Positions 59,854-64,000 of a DNA stretch of 64,000 nt are shown piece after piece; the first letter of the stretch is position 1, and the number at the start of each line of letters is the position of its first letter. Source of the stretch: Candidatus Izemoplasma sp. (GTDB taxonomy: Bacteria; Bacillota_I; Bacilli_A; Izemoplasmatales; Izemoplasmataceae); the NCBI GenBank assembly GCA_007132465.1, contig SLOP01000005.1, positions 22,115-86,114 of the forward strand. Reading direction: 5' to 3'. The position numbers were made by a program, and so were the translations under genes. The notes beneath the pieces were generated by a model. That model saw nothing but the letters and a program-made list of their open reading frames with translations, had not been told where the DNA came from and searched no databases.

Positions 59854-60857
59854 TATAAGGATTTAATCAGTTTGTTCGCAAGCCCAAGATAATCGATTCC
59901 TATGGGTTCTTCCATGCCGTATAAACTGTGGTGACCGCTTTCGGGTTGGCCGATGGGAATCTGCGCTAACAAGTCCGTTTCCAGTCGCTCGGCAACCTCA
60001 GCGCCACCGCCTTCACCAAAAATGGTAATTGATTCACCGTTGTGATGGAAGACACTCATGTTTTCCACCACACCAAGCAGCTCGTGGTTGAGTTCTTTTG
60101 CGGCATAACCCGCTTTAATCGCAACATGTGACGCACTGGGATGCGGGGTGGTGATGATCAACATTTTCGATTGCGGAATAAGTTTCTGAATGTCCATCGC
60201 CACATCCCCGGTGCCAGGTGGAAGGTCGACAATCATGTACTCAATGTCTTGATGCCAGGCGATGTCTTCGAAGAAGTGGTTCAACATTTTGCCGAGCATC
60301 GGTCCACGCCACATCAAGGGTTTATTGTCTTTAAGAAAAAACTCTGTTGAGATGATTTCGATTCCCTCGTGGGCAAATGGAATAATCTTCTCATCGGCGT
60401 TGGCTTTCGGGAGTTTGATTTCCATATTGAAAATCGTTGGAATCGAGCTCCCATAAACGTCCGCGTCGATGATGCCGACGCGCTTGCCGATACGTGTCAA
60501 CGCAAGGGCGAGGTTGGCCGCCACGGTTGATTTGCCGACGCCGCCTTTGCCGCTGGCGATGCCGATGTATTTGATGTCGCGCGCTTTGTTGAGGAGGCTG
60601 TCTTCATCCACCACGCGTTGAAAATCAATTTTGAGTCCGCGGTATCCGAGGTCGATTTTGATGATTTTAGCGAGGCTTCGCGTCAACTGTTGTTTGGTGG
60701 TTTCATCCACTTTTTTAACGCCGATGACGAGGGTCACGGCGTTTTTTTCGTCGTCAATGGCGACGTGTTTGACAGCGTCGGTATCCTTCAAGGGTTTTCC
60801 TGAACTTGGATCGACGACGTGTTCAATGGCTTGGCTTATTGTCTTTATTTCGTTCAT
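59853..60857 (-). CDS. mrp: Mrp/ApbC-family P-loop ATPase
   Basis: A 334-residue deviant Walker A ATPase (Mrp/NBP35 family), generally involved in iron-sulphur cluster transfer. An N-terminal MIP18/DUF59-like domain (~1-85) precedes SGKGGVGKSTVAANLA near 100-115, the switch regions IIDADVYGSSIP and VDLPPGTGD. The usual CxxC cluster-binding pair after ENMS is absent: the stretch reads ENMSVFHHNGESITIFGEG. ATG 60857 follows GGGTGATATC; an ATG six codons upstream is less likely. A role in FeS delivery (for example to RlmN, Nth or AddB) is therefore uncertain. Confidence 0.9.
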   Translation of the reverse strand: MNEIKTISQAIEHVVDPSSGKPLKDTDAVKHVAIDDEKNAVTLVIGVKKVDETTKQQLTRSLAKIIKIDLGYRGLKIDFQRVVDEDSLLNKARDIKYIGIASGKGGVGKSTVAANLALALTRIGKRVGIIDADVYGSSIPTIFNMEIKLPKANADEKIIPFAHEGIEIISTEFFLKDNKPLMWRGPMLGKMLNHFFEDIAWHQDIEYMIVDLPPGTGDVAMDIQKLIPQSKMLIITTPHPSASHVAIKAGYAAKELNHELLGVVENMSVFHHNGESITIFGEGGGAEVAERLETDLLAQIPIGQPESGHHSLYGMEEPIGIDYLGLANKLIKSL

Positions 60858-60911
60858 GATATCACCCGACGCCATGATAGCACATAAGCGCTTAGGCGGG
60901 CAAACGAAACA

Positions 60912-62057
60912 CTAAACTATCCGCACCGGTTTAAACTCCGCAGCGAACAGATTGTTGCTCATCACCAGGTCGTAGGTTTTTGTGATGATGAGTTCGTGTT
61001 CGAGGAGCGGATGTTTGTGTTTTTCAATCTTGGTAATCAAGGGGACTTGAAGGTCTTTTTTAATCGTGTTAAGGTAGCGTTGACCTTGATGGTTCATGCC
61101 GAGAACGCGCACGTAGGGAGGGGAGAAGTCCTTGAGGTTTATTTTCTTAGAGCCAAGAAGCACATGCATGAGGGTGCGTTTCAACTTGGCGTGAGTGTAA
61201 CGAGGAGAGAGAATGCGAGGTAAAAAATCATTGAACGTGGGGGCGTCAGCGTGTTTTTTGAAAAGGTGTTCTAATCCCTCTTCCACCCCGAAATGTTCCG
61301 ATAAGGCATCGGCGGTTTCGGTGGTCAATTTATAGCGCAAATAAGGATACCAGTCTTGCAGGGAGATCAACGGGGTTTTACTTAGGTCTTTGGCGACATA
61401 ATCCGGCACGTAGGCATCGATGGCGGTGCCTTGGTGGCGCGCCTCTCGGATGGCGCTTGCGCTTTGGATGGTGGTGTTGGTTTTGATTGCCTCGTAATAA
61501 CCGGTGTCGATGCGATGGATGGCGATGGGTTCGATTTCGCTACCCAACGTGCGAAGGGCACGTAAGTATTGGATGCCAAGGATGTTGTTGGGGAGTGTGT
61601 GGTGCGTGTTATCCGTGAGGCTTTCTAGCGCTTTAGCCGCCGCCGAAGGGTAACTTAGGCCGCGGTTGAGATGGGCTTTTATGGCTGGGTCGTACCCTTC
61701 GTGTTCCATGGTGTCAACAACACGCCATAGCGCATCGGTGTCACCGGATTCGCTTCCGAAAACGAGGTGGCTTGCGCCCAGTAAATGCAAAAGATGCACG
61801 CTCGTTTGAGCGAACAGATCGGCGCTTTGCAAACTGAAAAGGCCCGGCAACTCGACCACGAGATCGACGCCGGCTTCGAGTGCCCATGCGGTTTTTTGGA
61901 ACTTGTCAGCGCAGGAAAACTCACCGCGCTGGACAACCGAACCGCTCATGACGGCAATGACGATGCCGTCCTTGGCGTAGGCTTTGGCTTGCGTTAAGTG
62001 GTGGAGATGACCGTGATGAAACGGGTTGTATTCCACCACAATCCCGACGACGTTCAT
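60912..62057 (-). CDS. tmcAL: tRNA(Met) cytidine acetate ligase
   Basis: A 381-residue enzyme (YlbM family) that uses acetate and ATP to form N4-acetylcytidine at the wobble position of elongator tRNA-Met. The nucleotidyltransferase-like signature VVEYNPFHHGHLHHL near residue 7 and VMSGSVVQRGEF are intact, and GGAGG lies in the right position before ATG 62057 (an upstream in-frame ATG at 62078 precedes the ribosome-binding site). It diverges from yceD-rpmF, which is the neighbour pair in many Bacillota. A minus-strand -10 TATAAT lies at 62082-62087. Confidence 0.93.
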   Translation of the reverse strand: MNVVGIVVEYNPFHHGHLHHLTQAKAYAKDGIVIAVMSGSVVQRGEFSCADKFQKTAWALEAGVDLVVELPGLFSLQSADLFAQTSVHLLHLLGASHLVFGSESGDTDALWRVVDTMEHEGYDPAIKAHLNRGLSYPSAAAKALESLTDNTHHTLPNNILGIQYLRALRTLGSEIEPIAIHRIDTGYYEAIKTNTTIQSASAIREARHQGTAIDAYVPDYVAKDLSKTPLISLQDWYPYLRYKLTTETADALSEHFGVEEGLEHLFKKHADAPTFNDFLPRILSPRYTHAKLKRTLMHVLLGSKKINLKDFSPPYVRVLGMNHQGQRYLNTIKKDLQVPLITKIEKHKHPLLEHELIITKTYDLVMSNNLFAAEFKPVRIV

Positions 62058-62095
62058 GGGGCATGCCTCCTTATGCACTTCATTATACCGTAGAT

Positions 62096-62124
62096 TTGAC
62101 TTTCGAACGAATTAAACATATAAT
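62096..62124 (+). promoter_or_regulatory. Promoter of yceD-rpmF(-rsmH)
   Basis: TTGACT (62096-62101) and TATAAT (62119-62124) with a 17-bp spacer. Confidence 0.88.
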
Positions 62125-62152
62125 TTTAGACAACGTCAGGAAGGTGATTTCG

Positions 62153-62611
62153 ATGAAATGGACCGTCTCCGAACTGCGAAAAAAACAGTATTCGAACAAC
62201 ACGTTCGATGCGATGCTCGATTACAGCGAGGCACTCGAGGAAGGCAGCGATTTAATCGGCATCGCGCCTGTTCACGTCACCGGCGATTTCGACGTTGAGG
62301 ATGGCCAGTATTACCATTTTCATTTGCGCATCAAAACCACGCTGACGATGGCTTGTGCCATCACCTTAAAACCGGTCGAGGTCCCGCTTGATTTTACGGT
62401 GACCGAAACCTTTAGCGAAGATGCGAACGACGATTATCGTCAAGTGGAGGGAATTACAGTTGACTTATTGCCGATTGTATGGTCTAATATATATTTGGAA
62501 AAACCTTTGCGTGTTGTGAGTCCGGACGCAAAGTATGAGAGCCCGGAGAACGAAGATAAACCATCCTCCGTGCACCCGGCATTTAAGGACTTAGAGAAAT
62601 ACAAACGATAG
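62153..62611 (+). CDS. YceD/DUF177-family protein
   Basis: A 152-residue member of the DUF177 family that is nearly always encoded directly before rpmF; the family is linked to 23S rRNA or large-subunit biogenesis in bacteria and plastids. The core segments VHVTGDFDVEDGQYYHFHL and CAITLKPVEVPLDFTVTETF fit the family (a single Cys, no zinc pair). ATG 62153 follows AGGAAGGTGAT. An upstream in-frame ATG at 62063 precedes the promoter and is rejected. Confidence 0.88.
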   Translation: MKWTVSELRKKQYSNNTFDAMLDYSEALEEGSDLIGIAPVHVTGDFDVEDGQYYHFHLRIKTTLTMACAITLKPVEVPLDFTVTETFSEDANDDYRQVEGITVDLLPIVWSNIYLEKPLRVVSPDAKYESPENEDKPSSVHPAFKDLEKYKR

Positions 62612-62623
62612 GAGGAACACCGT

Positions 62624-62824
62624 ATGGCCGTTTCACAAAGACGGACCTCGAAAACGCGCAAACGCAAGCGTCGCACGCATTTCAAAATCGGCGTGCCTGG
62701 CATGGTCGTTTGTCCGAACTGCGGGGAAATGAAACTTTCTCACCGCGTATGCAAAGCATGCGGACATTATGACGGACGCGCCGTTGTGCAACCTAAGGAA
62801 GACGAGGAAACCGACGCCGAGTAA
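62624..62824 (+). CDS. rpmF: 50S ribosomal protein L32
   Basis: A 66-residue zinc-ribbon (C+) form of L32: [19 protein letters not shown] at the N-terminus and two CxxC pairs (CPNC and CKAC) that bind zinc. The acidic tail KEDEETDAE is somewhat longer than usual. ATAGGAGG lies upstream, 12 bp after yceD. Being the zinc form, it adds to cellular zinc demand alongside the efflux system at 2-4 kb. Confidence 0.96.
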   Translation: MAVSQRRTSKTRKRKRRTHFKIGVPGMVVCPNCGEMKLSHRVCKACGHYDGRAVVQPKEDEETDAE

Positions 62825-62835
62825 GGCGTAAAAGA

Positions 62836-62857
62836 AGCGCTGACACCAGCGTTTTTC
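62836..62857 (+). terminator. Weak terminator or attenuator between rpmF and rsmH
   Basis: CGCTG pairs with CAGCG around a short loop, followed by five T and a T-rich tract. With only 20 bp to the rsmH start and no promoter seen there, some read-through is likely. Confidence 0.65.
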
Positions 62858-62877
62858 TTTTATAGGAAGGTGTTCAT

Positions 62878-63798
62878 ATGAACCACATCAGCGTATTAAA
62901 AGATGAAGCAATCTCGTATTTGAACGTCAAACCGGAGGGCATCTACGTTGACTGCACCCTCGGAGGCGGTGGCCATGCTGAGGCGCTGTTAACACGTCTA
63001 AAAACCGGTAAACTTATTGCGTTTGACCAAGATGCTTACGCCGTGGCGCGCGCTAAGGAGCGTTTGCGCGACCATGCCGACAAACTCGTTGTCGTCGAAG
63101 CGAACTTTACACACCTTAAAATCACGCTTGAGCGACTATCTATTGACGCCGTTGATGGCGTGCTCTACGATCTAGGGGTGTCGAGTTTTCATTTTGACGA
63201 TCCCTCACGTGGCTTCAGCTACAACCATGATGCGCCCCTCGACATGCGCATGGACACGCGCGAGGGCGTGACGGCGCGCGAGCTCGTGAACACCCTTGAT
63301 CAGCGCGCGTTAAAAACAATTTTCTACCGGTATGCGGAAGAACGTTTTGCCGGACCCATTGCCAAGGCAATTGTCACCCGCCGTAAAACACATCCAATCG
63401 AGACGACGTTCGAGCTTGTTGATGTCATTAAATCTGCTTTGCCGATGAAAGTTCTCTCGCAAAAAGGCCATCCCGCGAAACGGGTTTTTCAAGCCCTCCG
63501 CATTGCCGTCAACGACGAACTAAACGTGTTTGAAAAATCCCTCCAACAAGCCCTTGAATGCGTGCGTCCGGAGGGACGTGTGGTCGTGATTAGTTTTCAC
63601 TCACTTGAAGATCGCATCGCCAAGCACGTCTTTCGTGAGGCCTCAACCATCGATCATCCCAAAGGCCTCGTGACGATGCCTGAAGGCGATGCCCCATTCG
63701 AGCTTCTCACGCGGAAGGTCGTACGCCCGAGTGAAGAAGAAATTGAAGCCAACCCACGCGCGTCAAGCGCAAAGCTTCGCGCCATCAAGAAACGCTAA
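62878..63798 (+). CDS. rsmH: 16S rRNA (cytosine(1402)-N(4))-methyltransferase
   Basis: SAM-dependent enzyme (MraW) that methylates C1402 in the decoding centre. The 306-residue protein has the family start HISVLKDEAISYL, SAM motif VDCTLGGGGHAEALL near residues 24-38, LYDLGVSSFHFDDPSRGFSY, and the C-terminal ISFHSLEDRI. GGAAGGTG precedes the ATG. In walled bacteria it lies between mraZ and ftsL at the head of the division and cell wall cluster; here neither neighbour is present and tRNA genes follow. Confidence 0.97.
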   Translation: MNHISVLKDEAISYLNVKPEGIYVDCTLGGGGHAEALLTRLKTGKLIAFDQDAYAVARAKERLRDHADKLVVVEANFTHLKITLERLSIDAVDGVLYDLGVSSFHFDDPSRGFSYNHDAPLDMRMDTREGVTARELVNTLDQRALKTIFYRYAEERFAGPIAKAIVTRRKTHPIETTFELVDVIKSALPMKVLSQKGHPAKRVFQALRIAVNDELNVFEKSLQQALECVRPEGRVVVISFHSLEDRIAKHVFREASTIDHPKGLVTMPEGDAPFELLTRKVVRPSEEEIEANPRASSAKLRAIKKR

Positions 63799-63816
63799 AT
63801 ATTGTGTGTGCGGCTA

Positions 63817-63846
63817 TTGACTTTGACCGCCCAGATGTGCTATTAT
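63817..63846 (+). promoter_or_regulatory. Promoter of the tRNA-Gly genes
   Basis: TTGACT (63817-63822) and TATTAT (63841-63846) with 18 bp between; the -10 is extended by TG at 63838-63839. Confidence 0.7.
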
Positions 63847-63863
63847 ATCAACGCTGTCAACGT

Positions 63864-63937
63864 GCGGGTGTAGTTTAACGGTAGAACCTCAGCCTTCCAA
63901 GCTGATGGTGTGGGTTCGATTCCCATCACCCGCTCCA
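63864..63937 (+). tRNA. tRNA-Gly (anticodon UCC)
   Basis: A complete 74-nt cloverleaf: acceptor GCGGGTG with CACCCGC, anticodon stem TCAGC/GCTGA around loop CTTCCAA (anticodon TCC), T-loop TTCGATT, and an encoded CCA end. Reads GGA and possibly other Gly codons. Confidence 0.97.
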
Positions 63938-63950
63938 TTCGGAGCGGCAC

Positions 63951-64000
63951 GCGGGTGTAGTTTAGTGGTAAAACACAACCTTGCCATGGTTGAGTCGAGG
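63951..64000 (+). tRNA. tRNA-Gly (anticodon GCC), cut by the window end
   Basis: Begins with the same acceptor GCGGGTG and D-arm start as the preceding tRNA; anticodon stem CAACC/GGTTG around TTGCCAT gives anticodon GCC. The T-arm and acceptor 3' strand lie beyond the window. Cotranscribed with the UCC tRNA, 13 bp apart. Confidence 0.93.

Noticed and set aside
1..64000. UGA-to-tryptophan recoding, as in many Mollicutes
   Set aside because: TGA ends many well-defined genes at the family's normal length (for example pepV, gmk, rpe, pheS), and intact genes have no internal TGA.
63864..64000. Direct repeat of GCGGGTGTAGTTTA at 63864 and 63951
   Set aside because: It is the shared 5' half of two tandem tRNA-Gly genes with different anticodons, not an attachment site or mobile-element repeat.
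1..64000. CRISPR arrays, insertion sequences, prophage or toxin-antitoxin and defence modules
   Set aside because: No regularly spaced repeats, transposase, integrase, phage structural genes or known defence families were seen in either strand.

Overview
The window is a dense, almost entirely vertically organised stretch of a Bacillota-type bacterial chromosome with standard stop codons (TGA ends many genes here) and, by eye, about half G+C. Gram-positive markers are PolC, the DnaB/DnaI/DnaD primosome set, RNA polymerase omega next to gmk, three T-box leaders, RqcH and FakA. Several features point towards a cell-wall-less, Mollicutes-like relative (an Acholeplasma/Izemoplasma type of lineage). 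The conserved slots that normally hold wall and division genes are empty: rsmH has no mraZ before it and is followed by tRNAs instead of ftsL/pbp/mur, and dnaD-nth is not followed by ponA. The fatty-acid synthesis genes between plsX and rnc are also missing. This placement is an inference from gene content, not a phylogeny.

Layout. 1-5.8 kb: end of a LacI regulator, T-box-tyrS, a zinc/cadmium efflux operon (P-type ATPase plus CzrA-like ArsR repressor) on the minus strand, and a PepV dipeptidase. 5.8-11.8 kb: a PAS-GGDEF protein with a degenerate HD-GYP tail, then trmB-M42 peptidase-ECF S component-coaX, then a solitary acpP. 11.9-19.4 kb: polA, CDF transporter, nitroreductase, mutM, coaE, dnaB, dnaI, a recognisable version of the Bacillus polA-mutM-coaE-dnaB-dnaI order. 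19.4-24.6 kb: T-box-MazG-like-thrS, rqcH (minus strand), gmk-rpoZ. 24.6-32.2 kb: polC, a Bax-inhibitor-like membrane protein, pepF, and a frameshifted small membrane protein. 32.2-38.7 kb: T-box-pheST, then a divergent pair of a MocR-type regulator and alanine dehydrogenase. 38.7-50.6 kb: rlmN-addB-addA-ABC exporter-rsgA-rpe-thiN. 50.7-58.4 kb: rpmB (minus) divergent from fakA, mgsA (minus), then recG and plsX-rnc-dnaD-nth. 58.4-64 kb: an HTH-TPR regulator, mrp and tmcAL (minus), yceD-rpmF-rsmH, and two tandem tRNA-Gly genes, the second cut by the window end.

Functionally the window covers replication and repair (polA, polC, dnaB, dnaI, dnaD, mutM, nth, recG, addAB), translation and ribosome care (tyrS, thrS, pheST, rqcH, rsgA, rlmN, trmB, tmcAL, rpmB, rpmF, rsmH), CoA supply (S component, coaX, coaE) and phospholipid precursor supply (acpP, fakA, plsX). 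Transcription units are short and well punctuated: most have a sigma-A promoter (often an extended -10, TGnTATAAT) and a strong hairpin terminator, and 4-bp ATGA/GTGA overlaps are common inside operons.

No CRISPR array, insertion sequence, prophage or recognisable defence system was seen. The most unusual items are a MocR regulator whose PLP-binding lysine is an arginine, the T-box before thrS whose specifier position reads AUC rather than a clear Thr codon and which also covers a MazG-like gene, the GGDEF protein with a decayed HD-GYP domain, a structured element between tyrS and the metal operon, and promoters whose -35 lies inside the preceding terminator.
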